Below, piece by piece: positions 20,004 through 31,884 of a stretch of 64,000 nucleotides of DNA (its first letter is position 1; every line of letters starts with the position of its first letter). This DNA is from Pseudomonas sp. MM223 (GTDB lineage Bacteria; Pseudomonadota; Gammaproteobacteria; Pseudomonadales; Pseudomonadaceae). The stretch is taken from the NCBI GenBank assembly GCA_947090765.1, contig OX352322.1:1817501-1881500 (forward strand), written 5' to 3'. The translations under genes were made by a program, and so were the position numbers. The notes under the pieces were generated by a model, which did no database searches, was not told where the DNA came from, and worked only from the letters and a program-made list of their open reading frames with translations.

Positions 20004-20993
20004 ATGGCAGACGAATGGAAAGCCCCCGAGGCCGAACCCGATGAGCGCGAAGAGCGCAAGAGCTGGAAGCTGCTGGAAAAGACCTTGCTGGCCAGCGTGC
20101 AGGAGCAGCGCCGGTCGCGGCGTTGGGGGATCTTCTTCAAGCTGCTGACGTTCATCTATCTGTTCGGTTTCCTGGCGCTGTTCACGCCGCTGATGGACAT
20201 GGACAAGGCGGCGTCGCGCAGTGCCAGCCATACCGCGCTGGTTGAAGTGCGCGGGGTGATTGCCGATCAGGAGGCCGCCAGCGCCGACAATATCGTCAAG
20301 AGCCTGCGCGAGGCGTTCAAGGACAGCAAGACCAAGGCCGTGGTGATGCGCATCAACAGCCCAGGCGGCAGCCCGGTGCAGGCAGGCTACGTGTATGACG
20401 AAATTCGCCGTCTGCGTGCTGAATATCCGGCTATCAAGCTGTATGCGGTTATCGCTGATCTCGGTGCTTCTGGTGCCTATTACATTGCCAGTGCGGCGGA
20501 CGAAATCTATGCCGACAAAGCCAGCCTGGTAGGGTCCATTGGCGTGACGGCGGCCGGTTATGGCTTTGTCGGCACCATGGAAAAGCTGGGTGTGGAACGG
20601 CGTTCTTACACTTCGGGTGAGCACAAGGCGTTTCTTGATCCGTTCTCGCCGGAAAAGCCTGATGAGACCCGGTTCTGGCAGGGTGTGCTGGACACCACGC
20701 ACAACCAGTTCATCGCCATGGTCAAACAGGGGCGTGGCGAGCGCCTGAAGGACAAGGAGCATCCAGAGCTGTTCAGCGGCCTGATCTGGTTGGGTGAGCA
20801 GGCCAAGGCGCTTGGGTTGGTGGATGGGCTGGGCAGTGCCAGCTATGTGGCGCGTGAGATCGTTGGCGAGAAGGAGTTGGTGGATTTCACCGTTCAGGAA
20901 TCGCCGTTCGATCGCTTCTCCAAGCGCGTGGGTGCCAGCGTGGCTGAGCACCTGGCGATGTGGATGGGGTTCCAGGGGCCGCAGTTGCGCTGA
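20004..20993 (+). CDS. sppA: Signal peptide peptidase SppA (S49 family)
   Basis: 329-residue inner-membrane serine protease that degrades leftover signal peptides. One membrane anchor lies near residues 45-66 (FKLLTFIYLFGFLALFTPL). The nucleophile Ser156 is in LGASGAYYIAS and the likely base Lys208 is in TSGEHKAFLDPF; the 52-residue spacing equals that of the B. subtilis half-size SppA. Operon with rluC and the HAD gene (6-base gap). Confidence 0.93.
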   Translation: MADEWKAPEAEPDEREERKSWKLLEKTLLASVQEQRRSRRWGIFFKLLTFIYLFGFLALFTPLMDMDKAASRSASHTALVEVRGVIADQEAASADNIVKSLREAFKDSKTKAVVMRINSPGGSPVQAGYVYDEIRRLRAEYPAIKLYAVIADLGASGAYYIASAADEIYADKASLVGSIGVTAAGYGFVGTMEKLGVERRSYTSGEHKAFLDPFSPEKPDETRFWQGVLDTTHNQFIAMVKQGRGERLKDKEHPELFSGLIWLGEQAKALGLVDGLGSASYVAREIVGEKELVDFTVQESPFDRFSKRVGASVAEHLAMWMGFQGPQLR

Positions 20994-21004
20994 GTACCTG
21001 TTCC

Positions 21005-21106
21005 GGCCCTATCGCCGGCAAGCCAGCTCCCGCCTCGATCGCGCTGCTTTCAAGGGGGAGGTATCTGTGGGGGGGGGGGGGGGGCTGGCTTGTCGGCAAA
21101 AGGGCC
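21005..21106. repeat. Degenerate REP pair between sppA and maf
   Basis: GGCCCTATCGCCGGCAAGCC near 21005 is inverted as GGCTGGCTTGTCGGCAAAAG at about 21083-21102, i.e. the GCCGGCAAGCC family. The right arm is interrupted by a run of 16 G (21069-21084). Confidence 0.75.
21069..21084 (+). repeat. Homopolymer tract G16
   Basis: Sixteen consecutive G residues inside the REP pair between the convergent sppA and maf genes. It is non-coding and prone to slippage; its true length may be uncertain. Confidence 0.9.
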
Positions 21107-21125
21107 GCAGAGCGGCCCCAGGATC

Positions 21126-21704
21126 TCAAGGGATAACCACGCCTTCCTTGGTCAGCATATCCACCAGCCGGATCAGTGGCAGACCGATCAGGCTGGTTGC
21201 GTCGCACCCATGCGTGCTCTGGAACAGGCTCACGCCCAATCCTTCTGCCTTGAAGCTTCCCGCGCAATCCAGTGGCTGTTCCGCCGCGACATAGCGCTCC
21301 ACTCGCTCTCGGCTCAATTCGCGCATCGTTACGGTAAACGGCACGCAATCCACCTGGCATTGCCCGGTGGTGCTGTTCAGTAGTGCCAGGCCGGTCAAGA
21401 AACTCACTTGCTGCCCGCTGCACTCCAGCAGCTGCTCGCAAGCCCGTTCGAAGGTGTGCGGTTTGCCCAGCACCTGCTCGCCCAGCACGGCTACCTGGTC
21501 CGAACCAATGATCAGGTGCCCGGGGTAGCTGCCCGCCAGGGCCTCGGCCTTTTGCCTGGCCAGCCGACGCACCAGGTCCACGGCGGGCTCGTCATCCCGT
21601 CGCTGTTCGTCTATATCAGGGCTTGCCCAGGTGAAGGGCAGGCGCAGGCGTGTCAGCAGTTCGCGGCGATAGGCAGAGCCGGAAGCCAGTAGCAAAGGAA
21701 GCAT
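21126..21704 (-). CDS. Maf-like nucleotide pyrophosphatase (YceF type)
   Basis: 192-residue Maf/HAM1-fold protein, probably a house-cleaning 7-methyl-GTP pyrophosphatase like E. coli YceF. N-terminal LLLASGSAYRRELL is the Maf signature; the conserved IGSDQVAVL and the C-terminal GSFKAEGLGVSLFQ blocks are present. ATG 21704 is at the family start. Divergent from the rpmF operon, as in other gammaproteobacteria. Confidence 0.92.
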   Translation of the reverse strand: MLPLLLASGSAYRRELLTRLRLPFTWASPDIDEQRRDDEPAVDLVRRLARQKAEALAGSYPGHLIIGSDQVAVLGEQVLGKPHTFERACEQLLECSGQQVSFLTGLALLNSTTGQCQVDCVPFTVTMRELSRERVERYVAAEQPLDCAGSFKAEGLGVSLFQSTHGCDATSLIGLPLIRLVDMLTKEGVVIP

Positions 21705-21762
21705 GGTAGACTCCGTGTTCGGTTGAACCAATCCTATCACGCACGATGCCGCCGAATTTCCT

Positions 21763-21791
21763 TTGACAGGGACGGGGGGCATCCCTAGAAT
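21763..21791 (+). promoter_or_regulatory. sigma70 promoter of yceD-rpmF-fab operon
   Basis: TTGACA (21763-21768) and TAGAAT (21786-21791) with 17-base spacing, a near-consensus promoter 10 bases before the yceD start codon. The transcript would be leaderless or have a very short leader. Confidence 0.8.
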
Positions 21792-21800
21792 GCTGCGCCT

Positions 21801-22327
21801 ATGTTGAATGACCCGATTCCACCTCACGTTGACCCGCGCAAATTAGCCGATCGTGGCGTAACCCTTAACGGTTCGCTGCAACTCGCTGATTTGGAAAGAC
21901 TCTGCGACCCGCTTTCCGACAATGTCGGTACGGTGCAGGCGAAGTTCGATTTTGAACGAGATGAACAGCACGTGGTGGTTATCCACACCGAGCTGAACGT
22001 CGAGGTCAAGATGGTTTGCCAGCGTTGTCTTGGCTGGTCACCCTGCCGATCTACAGCGAATGTACGTACGCTGTGGTGAAGGAGGGTGCGAATACCCAGT
22101 CGTTGCCGAAAGGCTATGACGTGCTGGAACTGGGCGAAGATCCTTTGGATCTGCAGGCATTGGTCGAGGAGGAGCTTCTGCTCGCCTTGCCAATTGTGCC
22201 TGCTCATCATCCGGAAGAATGCCAGCAGCCGGCGGGCGCAGACGAGCCCGATTCGAGCAAGGACGAGGTATCGCGGTCCAACCCGTTCAGTGTTTTGGCG
22301 CAGTTAAAGCGTGACCCAAACGTTTAG
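21801..22327 (+). pseudogene. yceD: YceD (DUF177) protein, frameshifted
   Basis: YceD/DUF177 protein, linked with 23S rRNA accumulation and always found just before rpmF. The reading frame is broken at 22031-22033: frame one reads ...MVCQRCL then off-family GWSPCRSTAN and a stop at 22077-22079, while the family sequence (LVTLPIYSECTYAVV... to QLKRDPNV) continues in the next frame to 22327. Adding one base (CTTGGCTG to CTTGAGCTG) restores a protein of about 175 aa. The two Cys of the CQRC motif are intact. Real mutation or sequencing deletion. Confidence 0.85.
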
Positions 22328-22340
22328 GAGTTAATCAATT

Positions 22341-22523
22341 ATGGCTGTTCAGCAGAACAAAAAATCCCGCTCTGCCCGTGACATGCGCCGTTCGCACGAC
22401 GCCCTGTCGGAAAACGCACTGTCGGTAGAGAAAACCACTGGTGAAGTACACCTGCGCCACCACGTTTCGCCAGAAGGCGTATACCGTGGTCGCAAAGTGG
22501 TCGACAAGGGCGCTGACGAGTAA
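22341..22523 (+). CDS. rpmF: 50S ribosomal protein L32
   Basis: 60-residue basic ribosomal protein, start [20 protein letters not shown] as in proteobacterial L32. The zinc-type Cys residues of other L32 proteins are absent, as usual in gammaproteobacteria. AGGAG lies 10 bases upstream of ATG 22341. It sits 13 bases after yceD and 3 bases before plsX. Confidence 0.98.
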   Translation: MAVQQNKKSRSARDMRRSHDALSENALSVEKTTGEVHLRHHVSPEGVYRGRKVVDKGADE

Positions 22524-22526
22524 TCC

Positions 22527-23537
22527 TTGTCCGCTCAGATCATCGCGATCGACGCAATGGGCGGGGACTTCGGTCCCCGCAGCATTGTCCAGGCTAGCAT
22601 TGCCTGCCTTTCTGCTACTCCCTCGCTGCACCTGACCCTCGTCGGTCAACCCTCCCTTCTGGAAGATCTTGTCAGCGGCCTTGCGGCTGCGGATCGCGCG
22701 CGCCTGCAAATTGTCGCCGCCAGTGAGGTGATCGGTATGGACGAGCGGCCATCCCAGGCGTTGCGCGGTAAGCCGGACTCGTCGATGCGCATCGCCCTCG
22801 AACTGGTGCGTGACGGCAAGGCCCAGGCCTGCGTCAGTGCCGGCAACACCGGTGCGTTGATGGCGCTATCGCGCTTCGTGCTCAAGACCTTGCCAGGTAT
22901 CGACCGGCCAGCCATGGTGGCGGCGATCCCGACCCAGGCGGGTTACTGCCAGTTGCTCGACTTGGGCGCAAACGTCGATTGCAGTGCCGAAAACCTCTAC
23001 CAGTTTGCCGTGATGGGCTCAGTAGCCGCCCAGGCCCTGGGTGTGCATCGGCCGCGTGTGGCATTGCTGAACATCGGCACCGAGGACATCAAGGGCAACC
23101 AGCAGGTCAAGCTGGCCGCCAGCTTGTTGCAGAATGCCCGTGGGCTCAATTATGTCGGCTTTGTCGAAGGCGACGGATTGTACCGCGGCGAAGCTGATGT
23201 GGTGGTGTGCGACGGGTTCGTCGGTAACATCCTGCTCAAGTCCAGCGAAGGGCTGGCAACAATGATCGCTGCGCGTATCGAGCAGTTGTTCAAGGGTGGG
23301 GTGTTGTCGCGTGCAGCCGGGGCGGTGGCCATGCCGCTGCTCAAGCGCCTGCAGGCCGACCTGGCGCCGGCGCGGCACAATGGTGCGAGTTTTCTGGGGT
23401 TGCAGGGCATCGTCATCAAGAGCCATGGCTCGGCGGGGGTGCAGGGCTTCCAGAGCGCCATCCAGCGGGCGTTGATCGAGATACAGGAAAACCTGCCGCA
23501 GCGCCTGCATGGGCGCCTGGAAGATTTGTTGCCTTAG
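22527..23537 (+). CDS. plsX: Phosphate acyltransferase PlsX
   Basis: 336-residue peripheral membrane enzyme making acyl-phosphate from acyl-ACP, the first step of phospholipid synthesis with PlsY. The N-terminal [13 protein letters not shown] signature and [19 protein letters not shown] blocks are present. The start codon is TTG at 22527 ([14 protein letters not shown]), immediately after the rpmF stop; this matches the family N-terminus. Length is normal. Confidence 0.96.
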   Translation: MSAQIIAIDAMGGDFGPRSIVQASIACLSATPSLHLTLVGQPSLLEDLVSGLAAADRARLQIVAASEVIGMDERPSQALRGKPDSSMRIALELVRDGKAQACVSAGNTGALMALSRFVLKTLPGIDRPAMVAAIPTQAGYCQLLDLGANVDCSAENLYQFAVMGSVAAQALGVHRPRVALLNIGTEDIKGNQQVKLAASLLQNARGLNYVGFVEGDGLYRGEADVVVCDGFVGNILLKSSEGLATMIAARIEQLFKGGVLSRAAGAVAMPLLKRLQADLAPARHNGASFLGLQGIVIKSHGSAGVQGFQSAIQRALIEIQENLPQRLHGRLEDLLP

Positions 23538-23664
23538 GCATTTCGCCGATGAAGTGCTTAAATGTGACCGCTTGGTCTGCGTATTCATCCAAGTTTTCAG
23601 ATTCTGCGTCCAGCCTACGGCTCGGCGCACCCCATTCGACGACAAGATCATAAGGGCTTGTTCA

Positions 23665-24603
23665 ATGTCTGCATCCCTCGCATTCGTCTTCCCCGGTCAA
23701 GGTTCCCAGTCGCTGGGCATGCTCAAGGAACTGGGCGCCGAAAAGCCGGTGATCGTTGAGACCTTCAAGGAAGCCTCCGACGCTCTGGGTTACGACCTGT
23801 GGAAGCTGGTCCAGGAAGGCCCGGAAGAAGAACTCAATCAAACCGACAAGACTCAGCCTGCGATCCTCACCGCGTCCATCGCGCTGTGGAAACTGTGGCT
23901 GGAAGAGGGCGGCGCCAAGCCGGCTTTCGTTTCCGGTCACAGCCTGGGTGAATACAGCGCCCTGGTTGCCGCTGGCAGCCTGTCGCTGAAAGATGCCGTG
24001 CGCTTGGTCGAGCGTCGCGGTCAGTTGATGCAGGAAGCCGTCCCGGCCGGCCATGGCGCCATGGCCGCAATCCTCGGCCTGGAAGACGCCGTGGTGGTCG
24101 AGATCTGTGCCAAGGCGGCCGAAGATGAAGTGGTCAGCGCGGTGAACTTCAACTCGCCGGGCCAGGTTGTGATTGCTGGCAACAAGGCTGCTGTGGACCG
24201 TGCCATGGCGCTGTGCAAAGAGGCGGGTGCCAAGCGCGCCCTGCCACTGGCGGTCAGCGTACCGTCGCACTGTGCCCTGATGAAACCGGCCGCCGAGCGT
24301 TTTGCCGAGAACGTCAACGCCATCGAATGGAAGGCGCCGCAAATTCCGGTGGTGCAGAACGTCACCGCCGCCGTCGCCGCTGACCTCGATGCCCTCAAGC
24401 ATGACCTGCTGGCGCAGCTGTACCAGCCTGTGCGTTGGGTCGAGTGCGTGCAGACCTTGGCTGCCAATGGCGCAGTCAACCTGGTCGAGTGCGGCCCGGG
24501 CAAGGTCCTGGCTGGCCTGAACAAGCGTTGCGCCGACGGCGTGACCACCTACAACCTCAATACCCCTGACGCCGTTGCCGCCACCCGTGCGGCACTGGCC
24601 TGA
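23665..24603 (+). CDS. fabD: Malonyl-CoA:ACP transacylase FabD
   Basis: 312-residue cytosolic enzyme that transfers malonyl from CoA to ACP to feed fatty-acid elongation. FPGQGSQSLGM near residues 9-19 and the nucleophile Ser93 in GHSLGEYSAL are present; the partner His is in SVPSHCALM. ATG 23665 (MSASLAFVFPG) fits the family; the in-frame codons upstream to 23509 add an unrelated stretch. A 127-base gap after plsX may hold an extra promoter. Confidence 0.97.
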   Translation: MSASLAFVFPGQGSQSLGMLKELGAEKPVIVETFKEASDALGYDLWKLVQEGPEEELNQTDKTQPAILTASIALWKLWLEEGGAKPAFVSGHSLGEYSALVAAGSLSLKDAVRLVERRGQLMQEAVPAGHGAMAAILGLEDAVVVEICAKAAEDEVVSAVNFNSPGQVVIAGNKAAVDRAMALCKEAGAKRALPLAVSVPSHCALMKPAAERFAENVNAIEWKAPQIPVVQNVTAAVAADLDALKHDLLAQLYQPVRWVECVQTLAANGAVNLVECGPGKVLAGLNKRCADGVTTYNLNTPDAVAATRAALA

Positions 24604-24618
24604 TTTGGAGAAGCTTGC

Positions 24619-25359
24619 ATGAGCCTGCAAGGTAAAGTTGCACTGGTCACCGGCGCCAGCCGTGGCATTGGCCAGGCCATCGCCCTCGAACTGGGCCGCC
24701 AGGGCGCGACCGTGATCGGCACCGCCACTTCGGCGTCCGGCGCCGAGCGCATCGCTGCCACCCTGAAAGAGCACGGCATCACCGGCACCGGCATGGAGCT
24801 GAACGTGACCAGTGCCGAATCCGTTGAAGCTGTGCTGGGCGCCATCGCCGAGCAGTTCGGCGCGCCGACCATCCTGGTCAACAACGCCGGTATCACCCGC
24901 GACAACCTCATGCTGCGCATGAAGGACGACGAGTGGTTCGACGTGATCGACACCAACCTGAACAGCCTCTACCGTCTGTCCAAGGGCGTGCTGCGTGGCA
25001 TGACCAAGGCACGTTGGGGTCGTATCATCAGCATCGGTTCGGTCGTGGGTGCCATGGGCAACGCTGGCCAGGCCAACTACGCCGCCGCCAAGGCTGGCCT
25101 GGAAGGCTTCAGCCGCGCCCTGGCGCGTGAAGTGGGCTCGCGTGGCATCACCGTCAACTCGGTGACCCCGGGCTTCATCGACACCGACATGACCCGCGAG
25201 CTGCCAGAAGCGCAGCGTGAAGCCCTGCAAACCCAAATTCCGCTGGGCCGCCTGGGCCAGGCCGACGAAATTGCCAAGGTGGTTTCGTTCCTGGCATCCG
25301 ACGGTGCGGCCTACGTGACCGGCGCTACCGTGCCGGTCAACGGCGGTATGTACATGTAA
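24619..25359 (+). CDS. fabG: 3-oxoacyl-ACP reductase FabG
   Basis: 246-residue short-chain dehydrogenase, NADPH-dependent reducer of 3-oxoacyl-ACP. Cofactor motif TGASRGIG at residues 12-19, NNAG near 91, and the Ser/Tyr/Lys triad with Tyr154 in NYAAAKAGLEG. The C-terminal VPVNGGMYM end is typical. 15-base gap after fabD. Confidence 0.97.
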   Translation: MSLQGKVALVTGASRGIGQAIALELGRQGATVIGTATSASGAERIAATLKEHGITGTGMELNVTSAESVEAVLGAIAEQFGAPTILVNNAGITRDNLMLRMKDDEWFDVIDTNLNSLYRLSKGVLRGMTKARWGRIISIGSVVGAMGNAGQANYAAAKAGLEGFSRALAREVGSRGITVNSVTPGFIDTDMTRELPEAQREALQTQIPLGRLGQADEIAKVVSFLASDGAAYVTGATVPVNGGMYM

Positions 25360-25483
25360 CACTGCAACTCAATGTGACGGATTTCGTAAAAAAAGAGTCA
25401 TACTGCGAGCCTAAAATCCGTTATAAAGCTGCAACCAGATTCCAGGCAGCGGGTGCGGTGACTAGCCTGAAGGTGCGTTTAGC

Positions 25484-25511
25484 TTGAAAAGCGAACGTCT
25501 TTCTATAAAAT
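25484..25511 (+). promoter_or_regulatory. Candidate acpP promoter
   Basis: TTGAAA (25484-25489) and TAAAAT (25506-25511) spaced by 16 bases in the 203-base gap between fabG and acpP. A separate strong acpP promoter is expected because ACP is needed in large molar excess. Confidence 0.55.
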
Positions 25512-25562
25512 TAGCCACCGGCCAGCTGCCTGACATATGTCCATTAGGAGTGAAAACTAGGT

Positions 25563-25799
25563 ATGAGCACCATCGAAGAACGCGTCAAGAAAATCGTCGC
25601 CGAGCAACTGGGCGTGAAGGAAGAGGAAGTGACCAACGAGAAGTCCTTCGTCGATGACCTGGGTGCCGATTCGCTTGACACCGTTGAGCTGGTGATGGCT
25701 CTGGAAGAGGAATTCGAGACCGAAATCCCTGACGAAGAAGCCGAGAAAATCACTACCGTTCAAGCCGCTATCGACTACGTCAACAGCCACAAGGCCTAA
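25563..25799 (+). CDS. acpP: Acyl carrier protein
   Basis: 78-residue acidic carrier of growing acyl chains; Ser37 in [10 protein letters not shown] is the 4'-phosphopantetheine site. Composition and length are normal. ATG 25563 is preceded by AGGAG 12 bases upstream, somewhat far, with an AGG directly before the start. Followed by a strong terminator, which should separate it partly from fabF. Confidence 0.98.
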   Translation: MSTIEERVKKIVAEQLGVKEEEVTNEKSFVDDLGADSLDTVELVMALEEEFETEIPDEEAEKITTVQAAIDYVNSHKA

Positions 25800-25827
25800 G
25801 ACGCTGTAGTCGTCGCTACTTGACGAG

Positions 25828-25863
25828 AAAAACCGCACTGCCTTTGCCGGCGTGCGGTTTTTT
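25828..25863 (+). terminator. Terminator after acpP
   Basis: Hairpin AAAACCGCAC/GTGCGGTTTT with a 13-base loop followed by T-rich sequence. It would favour a short, abundant acpP mRNA. Confidence 0.85.
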
Positions 25864-25988
25864 CTTTGCGAACGTGCTGCTTTCTGGCGAGCCGGCTTCG
25901 CTCACCGCGCACCAAGAGCCTGTTGCCATTCCATTCCAGCGCTTGAATGTAATCGCAAGAGACTCTGTTATTAGAAAAGGAGAGTACT

Positions 25989-27232
<1,244 letters not shown>

Positions 27233-27233
<1 letters not shown>

Positions 27234-28048
27234 TGCACAGCTGGGTCGATGGTCAGCCTGCGGCTGCAGTCAACCTGCAGAACCGTGGCCTGGCCTACGG
27301 CGATGGCCTGTTCGAGACCATTGCCGTGCGCGGCGGCCGGCCCAGCCTGCTGGACGGCCACCTCGCGCGCCTGGCGCTGGGTTGTCAGCGCCTGGCGATC
27401 AGCGCCGATCTGGCGCTGGTGCGCGACGAGCTCCTGCGCTATGCCGGCCAGCTCGGTGAAGGTGTAGCCAAACTCATCCTTACACGAGGTGACAGCCAGC
27501 GTGGTTATGCGCCGGTTGCCGGTGCCGCGCCACGGCGAATCCTGCAGGGCAGCCCGTTACCCAGCTATCCTGTGGAGCATGCCGAGCAGGGCGTGCGCTT
27601 GTTCCCGTGCCAGACCCGGCTTGGGGAACAACCGTTGCTGGCCGGCCTCAAACACCTCAACCGCCTGGAGCAGGTGCTGGCCCGTGCCGAATGGCAGGAC
27701 AGCGAGCATGCCGAAGGCCTGATGCGTGACGGGCAGGGCAGGGTGATCGAAGGGGTGTACAGCAATCTGTTCCTGGTGCGCGATGGTGTGCTGCTCACTG
27801 CCGACCTTAGCCGTTGTGGTGTGGCCGGGGTGATGCGTGCTGCGTTGCTGCAGCAGGCCGTGCCATTGGGCATCCCGACACAGGTCCGTGACCTGTCGTT
27901 CGACACGTTGGAGCAGGCAGATGAAGTATTTGTTTGCAATAGCGTCTACGGCATCTGGCCCGTGCGTGGCGTAGCCGCGCTAAACTGGTCGCCGGGCCCG
28001 CTCACCCGTAAACTGCAGGCCGTTGCCCGTACGTTACTGGAAAACTGA
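27233..28048 (+). CDS. pabC: Aminodeoxychorismate lyase PabC
   Basis: 271-residue PLP fold type IV enzyme that releases pyruvate from aminodeoxychorismate to give p-aminobenzoate for folate. The N-terminal NRGLAYGDGLFETIAV, Lys-containing GLKHLNRLEQVLA, and EGVYSNLFLVRDG blocks are present. ATG 27233 abuts the fabF stop. The location within the fab cluster is conserved. Confidence 0.94.
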
Positions 28049-28052
28049 ATTC

Positions 28053-29243
28053 GTGAGACGTAAATTCCTGCTACTGCTGGAAATGGGCTTGATCCTTGCC
28101 GGGCTGGCGCTTGGCTGGTCGGCCTGGAAGGTCAACTCGGTGCTGGAGCAGCCCCTGCACGTGACGCAGGAGCGCCTGCTCGACGTGCCCAATGGCACCA
28201 ACCCCAACCGCATGTTCTATCGCATGCAGCAAGAAGGGCTGCTCGACGACGCCGTCTGGTTGCGCCTGTACTGGCGCTTCAACATGGCGGGTACGCCGTT
28301 GCACACCGGCGAGTACCGCCTTACCCCTGGCATGACGGTCGAGCAGTTGTTCGACGCCTGGCGCCGGGCCGACGTGGTGCAGTACAACCTCACCTTGGTC
28401 GAAGGCTGGACCTTCCGCCAGGTGCGCTCGGCGGTGGCCAAGCATGAAAAGATCAAGCACACCCTGGACGGCCTGTCGGATACTGAAGTGATGGACAAGC
28501 TCGGCCATACCGGCGTGTTCCCCGAAGGGCGCTTCTTCCCGGACACCTACCGCTTTGTGCGTGGCATGAGCGATGTCGAGCTGTTGCAGCAGGCCTACAT
28601 GCGCCTGGACGAAGTGCTGGCAAAAGAGTGGGCCGAACGCACCACCGACCTGCCGTATCGCGACCCGTACCAGGCACTGATCATGGCTTCGCTGGTAGAA
28701 AAGGAAACCGGTATCCCCCAGGAGCGTGGGCAGATTGCCGGCGTATTCGTGCGGCGCCTGCGCCTGGGCATGATGCTGCAGACCGACCCGACGGTGATCT
28801 ACGGCATGGGTGAGCGCTACAACGGCAAGATTACCCGCGCCGACCTGCGCGAGCCGACGCCCTACAACACCTACACCATGACAGGGCTGCCGCCCACCCC
28901 GATTGCCATGGTAGGCCGCGAAGCGATTCACGCGGCGCTCAACCCGTCCGATGGCACCAGCCTGTACTTCGTCGCCCGCGGCGATGGCAGCCATGTGTTC
29001 TCCGACGACCTCGACGACCATAACTCGGCGGTGCGCGAGTTCCAGCTCAAGCGCCGTGCAGACTACCGCTCCAGCCCCGCGCCGCAGCAAGAGGCACCGC
29101 CGGCTAGTGACGAAGCCCAGCCCCAGGTGCCTGCGGCTGACGAGCCGGCTGCGCAGCCAGCACCCGAAGCGCCGCCTGTGCAGGACGCCCCTGCCGGCGG
29201 CGCGCAAGCGGCCGAACGGCCGACGCCTGACGAACAACATTAA
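28053..29243 (+). CDS. mltG: Endolytic murein transglycosylase MltG
   Basis: 396-residue inner-membrane lytic transglycosylase (YceG family) thought to end nascent glycan strands. One N-terminal membrane helix (residues ~5-24, FLLLLEMGLILAGLALGWSA), LysM-like subdomain, then the catalytic region with the Glu of SLVEKETGIP. About 60 C-terminal residues are Pro/Ala/Glu-rich and lie beyond the conserved domain. Start GTG 28053, 4 bases after pabC. Confidence 0.94.
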   Translation: MRRKFLLLLEMGLILAGLALGWSAWKVNSVLEQPLHVTQERLLDVPNGTNPNRMFYRMQQEGLLDDAVWLRLYWRFNMAGTPLHTGEYRLTPGMTVEQLFDAWRRADVVQYNLTLVEGWTFRQVRSAVAKHEKIKHTLDGLSDTEVMDKLGHTGVFPEGRFFPDTYRFVRGMSDVELLQQAYMRLDEVLAKEWAERTTDLPYRDPYQALIMASLVEKETGIPQERGQIAGVFVRRLRLGMMLQTDPTVIYGMGERYNGKITRADLREPTPYNTYTMTGLPPTPIAMVGREAIHAALNPSDGTSLYFVARGDGSHVFSDDLDDHNSAVREFQLKRRADYRSSPAPQQEAPPASDEAQPQVPAADEPAAQPAPEAPPVQDAPAGGAQAAERPTPDEQH

Positions 29244-30864
<1,621 letters not shown>

Positions 30865-30893
30865 CTTTCATTTTTCATGTGTGCCGTAATCCC

Positions 30894-31676
30894 ATGCTCG
30901 TAGATTCCCATTGCCACCTTGATCGTCTTGACCTGAGCGCCCACCAGGGTTCTCTCGATGCTGCATTGCAGGCGGCGCGCGAGCGCGGGGTAGGGCATTT
31001 TCTGTGTATTGGCGTCAGTGCCGAAAACGCTGGCGCGGTGAAGGCGTTGAGCGAGCAGTACGCCGATGTCGATTGCTCGGTGGGCGTGCACCCGCTGGAC
31101 CTGGCGCCGGGTGAAACCCCCGCGCTGGAATGGCTGCTGCGCGAGCTGGCCCACCCCCATGTGGTGGCGATTGGCGAAACCGGGCTGGACTACCACTATG
31201 AGCCGGAAGCTGCCGAGTTGCAGCAGGCTTCGTTCCGCCTGCACCTGGAAGCCTCGCGGCAGACTGGCAAGCCGGTCATCGTGCACACCCGCGCAGCACG
31301 TGCCGATACCCTGGCCCTGCTGCGCGAGGCCAACCTGCCGCAGGCTGGTGTGTTGCATTGCTTCACCGAAGACTGGGACATGGCCAAGGCCGCACTGGAT
31401 TTGGGGTATTACATTTCGCTGTCTGGCATCGTTACCTTCCGCAATGCCGATGCTTTGCGCGAAGTGGCTCGGCAGGTGCCGGTTGATCGGCTGCTGGTGG
31501 AGACCGACTCGCCGTACTTGGCACCGATTCCGTACCGGGGTAAGCCTAACTTGCCGCAGTATGTGCGCGAGGTGGCGGAGTATGTGGCTTCGTTGCGTGG
31601 GGCCAGTTACGAACAGTTGGCCGAGCAGACCACTGCCAACTTCAAGCGGTTGTTCCCGTTGGCGCGGGTGGCCTGA
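30894..31676 (+). CDS. TatD-family metal-dependent hydrolase
   Basis: 260-residue TatD/YcfH-type DNase-like protein with a TIM-barrel metal site: VDSHCHLD at the N-terminus, GETGLDYHY, VIVHTRAA, HCFTED, and ETDSPYLAP near the C-terminus. ATG 30894 (MLVDSHCHL) fits the family. End of the long rpmF-tatD cluster. Confidence 0.94.
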   Translation: MLVDSHCHLDRLDLSAHQGSLDAALQAARERGVGHFLCIGVSAENAGAVKALSEQYADVDCSVGVHPLDLAPGETPALEWLLRELAHPHVVAIGETGLDYHYEPEAAELQQASFRLHLEASRQTGKPVIVHTRAARADTLALLREANLPQAGVLHCFTEDWDMAKAALDLGYYISLSGIVTFRNADALREVARQVPVDRLLVETDSPYLAPIPYRGKPNLPQYVREVAEYVASLRGASYEQLAEQTTANFKRLFPLARVA

Positions 31677-31765
31677 TTTGTAGGGCGCTGCAATTGCTGT
31701 GACTGGCGCCTGGCAGCCCTGATGCAATCCCTTCTAAACCTCCTCGCTCCCCCCGTAAAACACCC

Positions 31766-31884
31766 AAAAAAACCCGGGTTCTGGGGGGGAATCCGGGTTA
31801 AGACCATTAGGAGTAAAACAAAGGTACGCGGTCCCTGAGCACCTTTATCGGCGCGCCACTTGGGGGGGATGCGCCGCGCCAACA
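31766..31884 (-). ncRNA. rgsA: Probable RgsA (P16) small RNA
   Basis: On the minus strand a Rho-independent terminator (stem AACCCGG/CCGGGTT at 31799-31771, then T7 ending at 31766) ends an apparent RNA of about 120 nt. Upstream, CAATACT (31896-31890) resembles an RpoS-type -10. RgsA of P. aeruginosa is an RpoS-dependent, Gac-influenced sRNA of about this size mapped next to tatD (PA2958.1). Gene context, size, terminator and promoter agree; I did not align it to a reference. A hairpin AAAGGT...ACCTTT lies in its middle. This RNA explains most of the 407-base gap between tatD and the TetR gene. Confidence 0.68.

Noticed and set aside
23509..23664. N-terminal extension of fabD
   Set aside because: The 52 extra residues are not family-like and the internal ATG 23665 matches the conserved start.
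31771..31799. Terminator of tatD on the plus strand
   Set aside because: The T-run lies on the minus-strand side only; on the plus strand the stem is followed by AAGACC, so it fits the opposite sRNA.
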